A stretch of 64,000 nucleotides of DNA, taken from positions 1 through 64,000 of the forward strand of contig NZ_LYPC01000019.1 in NCBI RefSeq assembly GCF_001700435.1, read 5' to 3'. The notes under the pieces were generated by a model. The model ran no database searches. It saw only the letters and a program-made list of their open reading frames with translations, and had not been told where the DNA came from. Shown here piece after piece: positions 7,471-16,277 of this stretch (position 1 is its first letter; every line of letters starts with the position of its first letter). Both the position numbers and the translations under genes were made by a program. Source of the DNA: Paenibacillus pectinilyticus. Lineage in GTDB: Bacteria; Bacillota; Bacilli; Paenibacillales; NBRC-103111.

Positions 7471-10400
7471 TTATGCAGATTGAGCAATCCCTAGAATGAG
7501 TTGACCGGCATGCACCTGATCACCCGGCTTCACACCTATCATCGAAACAAAGCCATCACATGGCGCGTGCTGAGGGAACTCCATTTTCATACTCTCAAGA
7601 ATCGCAAGTTGGTCACCCTTCTTGACTTGTTCACCCTCGGCTACTAGCACCTTCCATACGCTTCCTGGCATAATACCGCGCACCGCTACGGTCCCTGCTG
7701 GCAGCTCATCTTCCGGCGCCGCATCACCTGTCTCCTGCTCGGAGACATACTCCGCTAACCCTTTCGCTTTCCAACTTTCGCGCTCTTCTCTAAATGCTTC
7801 GCGCTGCCCAGTACGGAACGTATCCGTTGTTTCTTCGATAGAACTGAGGAATTGTAGATATTCACCCAAATCAAAGGTTGTTTCTTGAATGTCAGCCTCA
7901 TAACGCCCGCGAGGGAAATCCTCACGCAGTTGAAGCAATTCTTCCGCACTCACTTCATAGAATTGGATTTGATCAAAAAATCTCAACAACCAAGGCTTAC
8001 CTGCTTGAAAGCTCTCCGTTGAGCGCAGGCGATTCCACATTTGAATCGTACGTCCAACGAACTGATAGCCGCCTGGACCTTCCATCCCATACACACACAT
8101 GTAGGCTCCGCCGATACCGACAGCATTCTCTGGTGTCCATGTACGTGCTGGATTGTATTTCGTTGTAACTAGACGATGGCGCGGATCTACAGGCGTTGCT
8201 ACTGGTGCTCCTAAATACACATCCCCCAACCCGAGTACGAGATAATTCGCCTCATAAACGATCTTCTTCACTTCATCTATCGTGTCTAAACCATTAATTC
8301 GTTGAATGAATTCAAGGTTGCTCGGGCACCATGGCGCATCTGGTCGCACGCCTTGTTGATAACGCTCGATCGCCAGTTGCGTAGCCGGGTCATCCCAAGA
8401 CAAAGGCAGCCGAACAATCCGTGATGGTACGCGGAACTGCTCTAATGGAGGCAAAGCAGTGTCGATATCGATGACTTTTTGACACGCTTCCGACACCGTA
8501 ATTTGCGATGGATCAATATGAATTTGCAGCGAGCGAATCCCTGGGGTTAGATCGAGCACAGGAATGGAGCCACTTTCCACGATCGCCTGCATCAACGCCT
8601 GCACTTGGAAGCGAAGCAGCAAATCTAGCTCTAGCTCACCATATTCGACGAGTAAGTTTTGATCGCCACAGCAGCGAATGGTGATCGGGAATCGACGATT
8701 CTCCACTTCATGGAAAAGCCGCGGATATTCCGGTGTAATCTCCTCATTCACAACAGGCAGCTGCACGTGCACCAATTGGTCAAAATGACCCTCGCCAATC
8801 GCACGCAGGTTGTTCTCTTGCAGTTCACGCAGTGCCTCCGCTTCTGGCAGTGTCAGCAGGTGGAAACGGATCGTATCACCCGGGTGCAGTTGACCTAGCT
8901 TCCAGAACTCGGCTGATGCCGTCGTTACTGGGCAAACAAAGCCACCAAGACTCGGCCCGTCTGGTCCAAGCAGAATCGGCATATCGCCTGTCAGATCCAG
9001 CGTGCCAATCGCATAGGCATTATCGTGAATATTGGAAGGATGAAGCCCCGCTTCCCCGCCATCTTCACGCGTCCATAACGGAGCAGGGCCCTTCAAGCGA
9101 ACACCAGTTCTGGATGAGTTGAAATGTACTTCCCAGCTCGTTTCTGTCAATTGATCCAGATACTCCGTGCGCAAAAACTCACCTGTACAATGTGGTCCAG
9201 GCACGACGCCAATCGTCCACTCCCGTGTCATCCCCGGTCGATGACCTGGCGCAAGCTCAAACACGTCTTGCACGCGGTTCTCGCCGCCTTCGTTCACACC
9301 CAACACATCTCCCGTGCGAAGCGCCCGTCCGCCATGCCCCCCGAATCCACCCAGTGTAAACGTGGACGAACTGCCCAGAAGCTTCGGCATATCGAGACCG
9401 CCGCCGATCAGCAAATACGTGCGCATGCCTTCTTTGGCTTCGCCAAAGCTTAGCACCTGCCCTTTCGCTGCAAACACCGGACGGTACGTAGCAACCGTCT
9501 CTCCATCTAGCTCGGCTTGCATATCCGCACCGGTGACACAGAACCACATGTCACTGCGGAACTTGTAGGATCCGCCACGCAGCGTCATTTCTAGTCCTGG
9601 AGCGTCGTCGGCATTGCCAAGCAGCTTATTCCCAATGCGGAACGACAAAGGATCCATAGGCCCGCAAGGCGGTACCCCCACATCCCAATGGCGAATGCGG
9701 CCGGGGAAGTCTTGCACCGTCGTTTGGATACCGCCATCGACAACTTCAAGCGCTCGTTCGATAGGCTCAAATGTATTCAGCAATTGCGTATATACATGGC
9801 CGCTTAGGCAGGCTTCTTCTTGTAGAAGCGCACGCACATACTGCAAGTTCGTTGTAAGACCATACATGCGCGTTTCAGCCAGCGCATCTACTAATTTATG
9901 GATCGCATCTAAGCGGTCCTTGCCGTGAACAATGATTTTAGCCAACATCGGATCATAGAGTGTCGTTACAGTAAGACCATCGCGTACCCAAGTCTCGTTA
10001 CGTGCTTCGTTAGAGAACACAGCTCGGTCTAGTTGACCCGCACTCGGGCGGAATCCTTGGAGGCAATCCTCCGCGTAAATCCGCGCCTGAATACTGTGCC
10101 CTTGCGGCTTACGAATCAAGGATTGTAGGTCATTAAGCTCTAATGCCGCTTCGCGTACCATCCACTCCACAAGGTCAACCCCCAGCACTTCCTCCGTGAC
10201 ACCATGCTCCACTTGAAGGCGCGTGTTCACTTCTAAGAAGTAGAACTCGCACGTCTCTGGATCATAGAGATACTCAACAGTTCCTGCACTGCGGTAACCA
10301 ACCTCGGCAGCTAAGCGCTTCGCTGAAGCAAACATCGCCTCACGCACCTCATCGGACAGGTTGGGAGCAGGGCTCTCCTCAATCACTTTCTGATTACGGC

Positions 10401-11094
10401 GTTGGATCGAGCAATCTCGCTCACCTAGCGTTACTACCTCACCTAAGGCGTTGCCGAAAATTTGCACTTCCACGTGACGGGCTCGGGCAATATATTTTTC
10501 GAGGAACATGCCTCCGTTTTTGAAATTCGTTTCTGCTAAATGGCGCACGCCATCGTAAGCTGAACGGAGCGTCTCTTCATCTGCGCAAACGCGCATGCCG
10601 ATTCCGCCGCCACCTGCGGTACTTTTTAGGATGACTGGATAGCCAATACGCGCCGCTTCCATTAAAGCTTCCTCAAGCTCCGTGATTAACGGAGTTCCTG
10701 GCAGCATCGGTACGCCGGCACGTTCCGCAATCTCACGGGCGGAATGCTTCAGTCCGAACATTTCCATTTGTTCCGGCGTAGGTCCGATGAATACAAGGCC
10801 ATGTTCGCGACAAGCGCGGGCAAAATCCGCGTTCTCACTCAAGAAGCCATACCCAGGATGGATCGCCTGCGCGCCGGTTTCAAGCGCTGTTTGTAGGATT
10901 AGCTCTGTATTCAAATAACTCGACTTCGCCGGCCCCTCGCCGATCAGAACCGCTTCATCGGCTCCGTCCACATGTAAGCTATCTTGATCTGCGGCTGTAT
11001 ACACAGCAACGGATTGAACTCCCAGCTTGCGCAATGTACGTTCGATACGTACAGCAATCGCTCCACGATTGGCAATTAGCACTTTGGTAAACAT
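7471..11094 (-). CDS. Biotin-dependent guanidine (urea-type) carboxylase
   Basis: This 1207-residue cytoplasmic enzyme uses ATP and bicarbonate to carboxylate guanidine (or urea). The biotin carboxylase half (1-450) shows the ATP-grasp glycine loop KSTAGGGGIGMRVC. The carboxyltransferase half has KipA-like (from GGIQTTVQDFPGR) and KipI-like (from RFPITIRCCGDQNLL) parts. The C-terminal biotinyl domain carries the acceptor Lys in ESMKMEFP. The frame opens with GTG at 11103; the ATG at 11094 has the better spaced AAGGAGT. Databases usually call this urea carboxylase. The guanidine riboswitch and the UAAP1/UAAP2 genes upstream make guanidine the likelier substrate. That is inference: the discriminating active-site residue was not assigned here. 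Confidence 0.88.
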   Translation of the reverse strand: MFTKVLIANRGAIAVRIERTLRKLGVQSVAVYTAADQDSLHVDGADEAVLIGEGPAKSSYLNTELILQTALETGAQAIHPGYGFLSENADFARACREHGLVFIGPTPEQMEMFGLKHSAREIAERAGVPMLPGTPLITELEEALMEAARIGYPVILKSTAGGGGIGMRVCADEETLRSAYDGVRHLAETNFKNGGMFLEKYIARARHVEVQIFGNALGEVVTLGERDCSIQRRNQKVIEESPAPNLSDEVREAMFASAKRLAAEVGYRSAGTVEYLYDPETCEFYFLEVNTRLQVEHGVTEEVLGVDLVEWMVREAALELNDLQSLIRKPQGHSIQARIYAEDCLQGFRPSAGQLDRAVFSNEARNETWVRDGLTVTTLYDPMLAKIIVHGKDRLDAIHKLVDALAETRMYGLTTNLQYVRALLQEEACLSGHVYTQLLNTFEPIERALEVVDGGIQTTVQDFPGRIRHWDVGVPPCGPMDPLSFRIGNKLLGNADDAPGLEMTLRGGSYKFRSDMWFCVTGADMQAELDGETVATYRPVFAAKGQVLSFGEAKEGMRTYLLIGGGLDMPKLLGSSSTFTLGGFGGHGGRALRTGDVLGVNEGGENRVQDVFELAPGHRPGMTREWTIGVVPGPHCTGEFLRTEYLDQLTETSWEVHFNSSRTGVRLKGPAPLWTREDGGEAGLHPSNIHDNAYAIGTLDLTGDMPILLGPDGPSLGGFVCPVTTASAEFWKLGQLHPGDTIRFHLLTLPEAEALRELQENNLRAIGEGHFDQLVHVQLPVVNEEITPEYPRLFHEVENRRFPITIRCCGDQNLLVEYGELELDLLLRFQVQALMQAIVESGSIPVLDLTPGIRSLQIHIDPSQITVSEACQKVIDIDTALPPLEQFRVPSRIVRLPLSWDDPATQLAIERYQQGVRPDAPWCPSNLEFIQRINGLDTIDEVKKIVYEANYLVLGLGDVYLGAPVATPVDPRHRLVTTKYNPARTWTPENAVGIGGAYMCVYGMEGPGGYQFVGRTIQMWNRLRSTESFQAGKPWLLRFFDQIQFYEVSAEELLQLREDFPRGRYEADIQETTFDLGEYLQFLSSIEETTDTFRTGQREAFREERESWKAKGLAEYVSEQETGDAAPEDELPAGTVAVRGIMPGSVWKVLVAEGEQVKKGDQLAILESMKMEFPQHAPCDGFVSMIGVKPGDQVHAGQLILGIAQSA

Positions 11095-11121
11095 CGTAAC
11101 CACACTCCTTCGCGTTTATCT

Positions 11122-11772
11122 TTATTTATCCCAGATGAGCACCTGAATCGGTGTCGGGTTATAGGCATTACATGGATTGTTAAGCTGCGGGCAGTTACTG
11201 ATCAGCGCCATCGTACGGCAGATAGACTGCATTTCGACATAACAGCCTGGTGCGGATACGCCATCATCGAACTTTAGGCCGCCATCCGGCGTCACAGGTA
11301 CATTCATGAAGAAATTAATATTCGGCGCCAAATCCCGCTTCGTATACACACCGTCTTGCCCTGCCAATTGAAGCATGAACGTATCACGACAGTTGTGCAT
11401 CGACAGCTTATCGTGCGAGTAACGTACTGTATTGCTTTGCGCTGAGCATGAGCCACCTACCGTATCGTGACGCCCACAGGTGTCAGCTACGATTCGCAGC
11501 AATTCCTTGCCTGACTCTGCTCTTAGGGTGGAACCTGTGCTCAAGTAAATGTTGCTTTGACCCGTGATCGTCGCTACCGCACTGTAGTGATCCTCTGGAT
11601 TCTCTGCATCATAGAACAACGTATCCGCCGCCTGATTGCCTTCCAAATCCACGATTCGCATCACTTGTCCTGGCTTCAGAACGCGCATCCAACCATCTCC
11701 TGCTTGAATCACTTCACTATATATCGCATCCTCCACTTGACGAGGGCTCTCTACTCGATTAAAAACAGCCAC
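11122..11772 (-). CDS. Carboxyguanidine deiminase subunit (UAAP2, DUF1989)
   Basis: This 216-residue protein matches the family long named urea amidolyase associated protein 2. Members of this DUF1989 pair are now known as carboxyguanidine deiminase (CgdAB), which removes ammonia from carboxyguanidine to give allophanate. A Cys/His-rich stretch ([26 protein letters not shown]) probably carries the metal or catalytic site. The frame opens at 11832, overlapping the upstream gene, but GAGGAGG eight bases before the GTG at 11772 marks the likely start. It lies 29 bp after UAAP1 and just before the carboxylase gene. Confidence 0.85.
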   Translation of the reverse strand: MAVFNRVESPRQVEDAIYSEVIQAGDGWMRVLKPGQVMRIVDLEGNQAADTLFYDAENPEDHYSAVATITGQSNIYLSTGSTLRAESGKELLRIVADTCGRHDTVGGSCSAQSNTVRYSHDKLSMHNCRDTFMLQLAGQDGVYTKRDLAPNINFFMNVPVTPDGGLKFDDGVSAPGCYVEMQSICRTMALISNCPQLNNPCNAYNPTPIQVLIWDK

Positions 11773-11801
11773 TTTGCATGCCTCCTCTTCTATTCCTTCT
11801 A

Positions 11802-12521
11802 TTAAGAACCTAGTAGTGTGTGATATTCCCATGTATTTTCAAAAGCTCGGCGATTCTCCGGCCGATAATTCAAGCAATAATCGTCTTCGTTCACAGGCGC
11901 TGCGGCTAGCACTTCGATTTTGATAGGTACTGAAGGGTAGCTCTCTCTTGGATCGAGCGGGTTCGGCGTGTTGGACAGAACTACTAATGTATCTAACTCC
12001 GTCCTGAGCGTAACTGTCGCTCCTGCTGGGCAGTGATCTAGGTTGAGGCGCATATCCCCATTTTCATCCACGACCACTTTGGAAAATACATTCACAACCG
12101 GCATCATATCCCGCATGCTCAGGCCATTGCGAACCAGTTCAACGGCAAAATTCTCTTGCCCGCTTCGCAACCAATCATTACGCAGCTCCTGATAGTTCGT
12201 CTTACCGTACTTGGCATCCGTCGTTGCACGACTCGTGTATCCGCTAAGTGGATCGTGCCAGCCGAGACTGTCTTCGACGATACTCACCATCGCCCGACCA
12301 TTATCGCTCATGAGCACATGGCCTCGGGTCAAATGAGCGGTATGTTGTGCCTTCAATGTATCCGGCATATTGTAGCGCTCCGTTAGATCCTTCGCGTGGT
12401 ACAGCTGGATCGATACATTCGCACCTGCTTCCAACGCGGTCAACCGAATCAATTTCCCCTGACCAATAACCCCTGACCATTTGCCTCCCGGCCCTATTTC
12501 CTTGCTCCATATCTTCCCCAT
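11802..12521 (-). CDS. Carboxyguanidine deiminase subunit (UAAP1, DUF1989)
   Basis: This 239-residue protein matches urea amidolyase associated protein 1 ([31 protein letters not shown]). It is the partner of the next gene in the two-subunit deiminase that feeds allophanate to AtzF. The open frame runs back to 12743 through the riboswitch and terminator, so that upstream part is not coding. The ATG at 12521 follows GAAGGAGAG and lies after the terminator. It is the first gene of the leftward operon and is under riboswitch control. Confidence 0.87.
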   Translation of the reverse strand: MGKIWSKEIGPGGKWSGVIGQGKLIRLTALEAGANVSIQLYHAKDLTERYNMPDTLKAQHTAHLTRGHVLMSDNGRAMVSIVEDSLGWHDPLSGYTSRATTDAKYGKTNYQELRNDWLRSGQENFAVELVRNGLSMRDMMPVVNVFSKVVVDENGDMRLNLDHCPAGATVTLRTELDTLVVLSNTPNPLDPRESYPSVPIKIEVLAAAPVNEDDYCLNYRPENRRAFENTWEYHTLLGS

Positions 12522-12554
12522 GCTATCGCTCTCCTTCGCTTTTTGCTTAAACAA

Positions 12555-12597
12555 AAAGGGAGACATCACAAGACCCATTGTCTTGGTGATATCTCCC
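12555..12597 (-). terminator. Riboswitch-controlled terminator of the deiminase operon
   Basis: On the minus strand a long hairpin (GGGAGATATCAC... / ...GTGATGTCTCCC) is followed by TTTTTG. Its left arm starts with the GGGAGA that closes the riboswitch aptamer, so ligand binding and termination should exclude each other, giving ON control by guanidine. Confidence 0.8.
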
Positions 12598-12686
12598 AGG
12601 TTTTTATCCTTCCGTGTCACTCTTTCACAAGAGTGGTTTACTCTCGGACCAGCCCGATCATCCATATCGTATCGGCGGAACCCTAG
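12593..12686 (-). promoter_or_regulatory. Guanidine-I (ykkC) riboswitch aptamer, leftward
   Basis: Read on the minus strand, the conserved ykkC blocks appear in order: CTAGGGTTCCGC, GGCTGGTCCGAGAG, GACACGG, GGATAAAA and GGGAGA. These are the hallmark elements of the guanidine-I class. It precedes the UAAP1-UAAP2-carboxylase-AtzF operon. Confidence 0.93.
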
Positions 12687-12714
12687 TAAACAATCGTATT
12701 CGTTTGTGTTACTA

Positions 12715-12743
12715 AACATAACATCGTCAATGGTAAGTGTCAA
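12715..12743 (-). promoter_or_regulatory. Sigma-A promoter of the deiminase operon
   Basis: On the minus strand a perfect -35 TTGACA (12738-12743) and -10 TATGTT (12715-12720) are 17 bp apart. Transcription would start a few bases before the riboswitch. Confidence 0.7.
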
Positions 12744-12800
12744 TAACTTCTGATTATTTTAGTTAATTCGCTTAAAATACTTCTCACATCACCAATAATG

Positions 12801-12817
12801 TGTTATATTAACTTACA
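12801..12817. promoter_or_regulatory. GlnR/TnrA-type nitrogen box
   Basis: TGTTATATTAACTTACA fits the 17-bp consensus TGTNANAWWWTMTNACA at every fixed position but one. It lies between the two divergent riboswitches, where it could serve either promoter. Nitrogen control suits a guanidine-scavenging locus. Confidence 0.6.
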
Positions 12818-12848
12818 CAAACAACAAATATCTAACATCATTAATGAA

Positions 12849-12860
12849 ATGGTTAACCAT
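12849..12860. promoter_or_regulatory. Perfect palindrome upstream of the permease riboswitch
   Basis: ATGGTTAACCAT is a perfect 12-bp palindrome just before the AT-rich stretch (TATATA at about 12864-12869) that could be the permease -10. The role is unknown; an operator is possible. Confidence 0.3.
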
Positions 12861-12898
12861 CTTATATATAAGTGACGAAACATCACATACAAAGTTTT

Positions 12899-12994
12899 CT
12901 AGGGTTCCGCAGGGAGGTTTTCAACTCTGGCTGGTCCAAGAGAAGACGCACAGCTAACCCCTGTGTCCACGGAGGGATAAAAGCCCGGGAGATA
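12899..12994 (+). promoter_or_regulatory. Guanidine-I (ykkC) riboswitch aptamer, rightward
   Basis: The conserved ykkC blocks appear in order: CTAGGGTTCCGC, GGCTGGTCCAAGAG, TCCACGGAGGGATAAAAGCC and CGGGAGA. It precedes the APC permease gene. This is a second, independent copy of the class in the same intergenic region. Confidence 0.95.
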
Positions 12995-13025
12995 TCTGTT
13001 ACCTAGATATCGCCTTGGCTTTTTT
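12983..13025 (+). terminator. Riboswitch-controlled terminator of the permease gene
   Basis: GCC-GGAGATATCT pairs with AGATATCGCC-GGC and is followed by TTTTTT. It overlaps the final aptamer strand GGGAGA, so guanidine binding should prevent termination. Confidence 0.82.
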
Positions 13026-13081
13026 GCATACAACCTGCTCCTGTGTTCACAGACATCTACCGATAAGGGAGTGTTACCACT

Positions 13082-14437
13082 ATGGCCAATGAAGTCACAC
13101 TGCGCAAATCCCTAAGCCTTTACCAAGTCGTTTATATGGGTCTTGCTTGGATGACCCCGATGATTTATTTCTCCATCTATGGGATTGCCTATGAGAACGC
13201 CCATGGCATGCTGACGCAAGCCTACTTGCTCGCCTTCATTGCGATCTTCTTCACTGCGTATAGCTACGGTGTGATGTCTAAGGTTTTTCCTACTTCAGGA
13301 TCTGCCTACACTTATACCAAAAAAAGCATCCATCCCTACCTAGGCTTTCTCGTCGGCTGGGCGCTGCTTCTAGACTACTTCTTCTCCCCCATCATCGCGT
13401 GCCTAACCTTCGGCATTTACCTGCATGCACAGTTTCCGTCCATTCCAGCCTATGTATGGATCATCGGACTGAACATCGTCCTCGGTATCATCAACATCAT
13501 TGGGATCAAATTCTCTGCGAATATCAGTAAATTGTTCGTTTGGATTCAGATCATCTTCATCGCCGTGTTCTGCTTTTTCCTGTTCCGCAACTTATCCGGT
13601 GTTGGTGAAATCCACCCGCTTCAGCCTTTTCTGCAAACGGATGTGCCTTTCTCGACCATTTTAGCTGGCGCTTCTATTATCTGCTTCTCCTTCTTAGGTT
13701 TTGACACGGTCACAACGATGGCAGAGGAAACGGTTAACTCCGAGAAAACCATTCCGCGCGCCATCATGATTATCATCATTGCCGCAAGCATTCTCTATTT
13801 AGTGCCATCTTTTCTGACACAACTCGTATATCCACATCTGACTTTCGTCAATATCGATTCTGCCGGCTTTGAAATTGTGAAAATGGTAGGCGGCGCAGCG
13901 CTGAGCTCTGTCTTCCTCACCGTTTTGATTCTTGCGATCTTCACCCAGGGGCTTTCTTCCGTGACCAGCGTTTCCCGTCTGCTCTTCGTGCTAGGGCGAG
14001 ATAATGTCCTGCCTAAGCGCGTGTTTGCTTTCCTTCATCCGAAGTTTAATACACCTGTCATCAACATCGTGATCGTTAGTGTCGTGTCTTTGCTCGCTCT
14101 CGTCATCTCGTTAGATAACGCTGTGAAATTCGTCAATTTCGGCGCTTTAACCGCCTTCTTCTTCGTTAACGTCTCGGTTATCGCGCAAAAGTATATGAAA
14201 GAACGCCAACGCTCGCCAAAGCAAACATTGTTGTACTTCGTGCTTCCGTTGCTTGGTGCCGGATTCATCGGGTATCTACTCTCTTTGTTAGATAAGGATG
14301 CGTTATGGATGGGGGTAACGTGGCTCATTATTGGCATTCTCTATCATCTCATTCAAAAGCGCTTCGCGCAGGCCAAAGGTGCCGCAGTTTCGTTGCGAGC
14401 AAACGTTAGTGCACGCCCTGCGGGCACGTCAAAATAG
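13082..14437 (+). CDS. APC-superfamily permease, probable guanidine importer
   Basis: This 451-residue membrane protein has about twelve hydrophobic spans and the APC (amino acid/polyamine) fold, with TM1 WMTPMIYFSIYGI and the TM6 region FLGFDTVTTMAEET. It is closest in type to putrescine and amino acid importers. Control by its own guanidine-I riboswitch, facing the guanidine breakdown operon, points to guanidinium uptake. Riboswitch ON control could also serve an exporter, but family and context favour import. The ATG follows AAGGGAG at good spacing. The substrate is inferred, not seen. Confidence 0.82.
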   Translation: MANEVTLRKSLSLYQVVYMGLAWMTPMIYFSIYGIAYENAHGMLTQAYLLAFIAIFFTAYSYGVMSKVFPTSGSAYTYTKKSIHPYLGFLVGWALLLDYFFSPIIACLTFGIYLHAQFPSIPAYVWIIGLNIVLGIINIIGIKFSANISKLFVWIQIIFIAVFCFFLFRNLSGVGEIHPLQPFLQTDVPFSTILAGASIICFSFLGFDTVTTMAEETVNSEKTIPRAIMIIIIAASILYLVPSFLTQLVYPHLTFVNIDSAGFEIVKMVGGAALSSVFLTVLILAIFTQGLSSVTSVSRLLFVLGRDNVLPKRVFAFLHPKFNTPVINIVIVSVVSLLALVISLDNAVKFVNFGALTAFFFVNVSVIAQKYMKERQRSPKQTLLYFVLPLLGAGFIGYLLSLLDKDALWMGVTWLIIGILYHLIQKRFAQAKGAAVSLRANVSARPAGTSK

Positions 14438-14460
14438 ATAACAGGGAGCAGACTCATTCA

Positions 14461-14510
14461 AATAAAGAAGAACCTGCGGATATGGTGATATCCTCAGGTT
14501 CTTCTTTATT
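14461..14510. terminator. Terminator after the permease
   Basis: Nearly perfect arms of 23 bases (AATAAAGAAGAACCTG... / ...CAGGTTCTTCTTTATT) surround a GGTG loop. It lies 24 bp after the stop codon. Confidence 0.8.
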
Positions 14511-14748
14511 TCCTTATTCACGCCAGAAGGCGGCGAATAGTACGTGCTCGTCGCAGCAGACATTGCGCAACTACCAACGAAACCTCAAATCAAACTCCTA
14601 TCGCCAACTAGCTAGTTACTTTCTTGGTGTCTGTTCCGGTCTTGGCACGCAAGCGCTACCTAGTTATAAGAAACTGGTTAGGGACTGCGCTGCAGTCACG
14701 CCGGCTTGCACTGCAGTAACCCGCGCGGTTAACCCGTGTAGTGGGCCG
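14511..14748. other. Gene-free stretch
   Basis: No credible coding frame with a ribosome site is seen. The only structure is a hairpin with arms CTGCAGT/ACTGCAG around 14690-14717. Confidence 0.5.
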
Positions 14749-14920
14749 AAATAACTGGAGAAACTCCAGTTATTTTCCGTCATATTCACCTCCAGCCATG
14801 ACTAACAGGAAAACCTCCAGCTATTTCCCGCTATTTCCCGCTATTTCCTACGGGATGGAGCAAAACAGTGAAATTACCTACCTGTTTTCCATCTAATTTC
14901 AATTTTTCGTTGAAAATCAA
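14749..14920. repeat. Dispersed intergenic repeat cluster (copy group 1)
   Basis: AATAACTGGAG-aaa-CTCCAGTTATT is a perfect inverted repeat (14750-14774). It is followed by words such as GGAAAACCTCCAGCTATTTC and CTGTTTTCCATCTAATTTC. Related words recur at 31672-31870, 40443-40650 and 59590-59700, always between genes. Confidence 0.5.
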
Positions 14921-14989
14921 GAGAATAGATGTACTTTTTCCAGTTAGCCGTTGCCTTGGTGAGGAGGATGAGGGGTCAGGTTCAGCCTA

Positions 14990-15165
14990 CCCTGGATTCG
15001 ACTTCGGACTTCCATCTTAGACTTTTAGTCCGATTTCCGATCTTCAAGTTCAGCTTCTGTCTTAGGCTTCCCGTCCTTCTTCAGCTCTTCGACTTTCAGT
15101 CCCAATTTCGATTTCAGTCCCCTGCCTCAAGCCCGAGCTTTCAGGGTTTCCCTACAAACTACGAA
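14990..15165 (-). repeat. Degenerate purine-rich repeats
   Basis: On the minus strand the segment keeps returning to words like GGGACTGAAATCGAA, GGGACTGAAAGTCGAA and GAAGTCCGAAGTCGAA. It lies just downstream of the oxidoreductase stop. Frames through it have no start signal, so it is treated as noncoding. Confidence 0.4.
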
Positions 15166-15182
15166 AAATTGTCTACCCTCGA

Positions 15183-16169
15183 CTACTTCCGGTCCGCCGG
15201 GAACACCAACCCGATCTGCCGCCGCGCCTCATCCATGATCGCCATGGCGGCGCTGGAATTCGCGTGCGAATTCGTTGCAGACTCCGTCGTACCTTCCTCA
15301 ATCAGGCGGATAAATTCCTCCGCCTCATAACGCATCGTGCGCGCACTCTGCGGCACGGTCAAATCCTCCACAGAGCCGTCGCGGTAACGGATCTGTACGT
15401 TTTCCGGTTGATTGATACGATCAATCACCATGGTTGCCAACTCACCCTGAATCTCTGTGGGGAGGTACGAACTGGCGATTTTCGAATGCTGAATGACCGC
15501 ATCCATACCTTCATAACTCAGCAGCAAGCTGCCTTCGCCATCGACGCCAGATTCCAGCATCACCGCATTCGCTTGCACGCGTTCCGGTGCACCGAACAGC
15601 ACCACACATGGATAAATACAGTACACACCCAGATCCATCATCGAACCATTTGAAAAGATAGGGTTGAACGCATTCAGTACAGTTCCTTGCTTATAAGCAT
15701 CATATCTTGAAGAATACTGGCAATAGCTTGCAAAATAACGACGAATGGGACCCAGCTTATGTAAATGGTTTTGGATTTCTTTGAAGTTCGGCATCAGCGT
15801 TGACTTCAACGCCTCCATGAACACAACGTTGTTGCTGCGCGCAGCGTCAATCATAGCTGCCAGTTCCGCGCTATTGGAAGCCGCAGGCTTTTCGCATAGG
15901 ACATGCTTACCATGGTTCATGCAATGAATCGCATACTCCGCATGCAGCGAGTTCGGACTCGCGATATACACCGCATCAAAAGTGTCACTTTCTGCAAATG
16001 CGTTCAAATCTGTGAAGCGGTGGGCAACATCAAACTTCGCTGCGAATTCCGCTGCCTTCTCTTCCGTGCGGGAATAAACAGCGGTCAATTCGAACGCTCC
16101 TGTTTCACGTGCCGCATGTATGAATTCCTCGGTGATCCAGTTCGTACCAATAACAGCAAATCGTATCAT
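15183..16169 (-). CDS. Gfo/Idh/MocA-family oxidoreductase
   Basis: This 328-residue protein is an NAD(P)-dependent sugar or diol dehydrogenase of the Gfo/Idh/MocA family. The N-terminal Rossmann fold starts FAVIGTNWITEEF, in which the usual GxGxxG is altered. The catalytic Lys lies in the conserved LCEKPAA motif near residue 95. The substrate cannot be read. It stands alone between the permease and the ger operon. The start ATG has GGAG about 13 bases upstream, rather far. A second, more typical family member lies at 42657. Confidence 0.82.
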   Translation of the reverse strand: MIRFAVIGTNWITEEFIHAARETGAFELTAVYSRTEEKAAEFAAKFDVAHRFTDLNAFAESDTFDAVYIASPNSLHAEYAIHCMNHGKHVLCEKPAASNSAELAAMIDAARSNNVVFMEALKSTLMPNFKEIQNHLHKLGPIRRYFASYCQYSSRYDAYKQGTVLNAFNPIFSNGSMMDLGVYCIYPCVVLFGAPERVQANAVMLESGVDGEGSLLLSYEGMDAVIQHSKIASSYLPTEIQGELATMVIDRINQPENVQIRYRDGSVEDLTVPQSARTMRYEAEEFIRLIEEGTTESATNSHANSSAAMAIMDEARRQIGLVFPADRK

Positions 16170-16277
16170 TTTTCCCCATGACTCCTTCGCTCTAGCATCT
16201 CAAGACTTACCCTATCAAATCTCATCTCTGAATTCAATGTTCACAGCACAATCCTTATATCTATCTCTAGCCTACGA

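Noticed and set aside
7471..11094. Plain urea carboxylase annotation
   Set aside because: Guanidine-I riboswitch control and the two DUF1989 deiminase genes make guanidine the likelier substrate; activity on urea is still possible.
12522..12743. Upstream extension of the UAAP1 reading frame
   Set aside because: This part covers the riboswitch and terminator, and a good ribosome site lies before the ATG at 12521.
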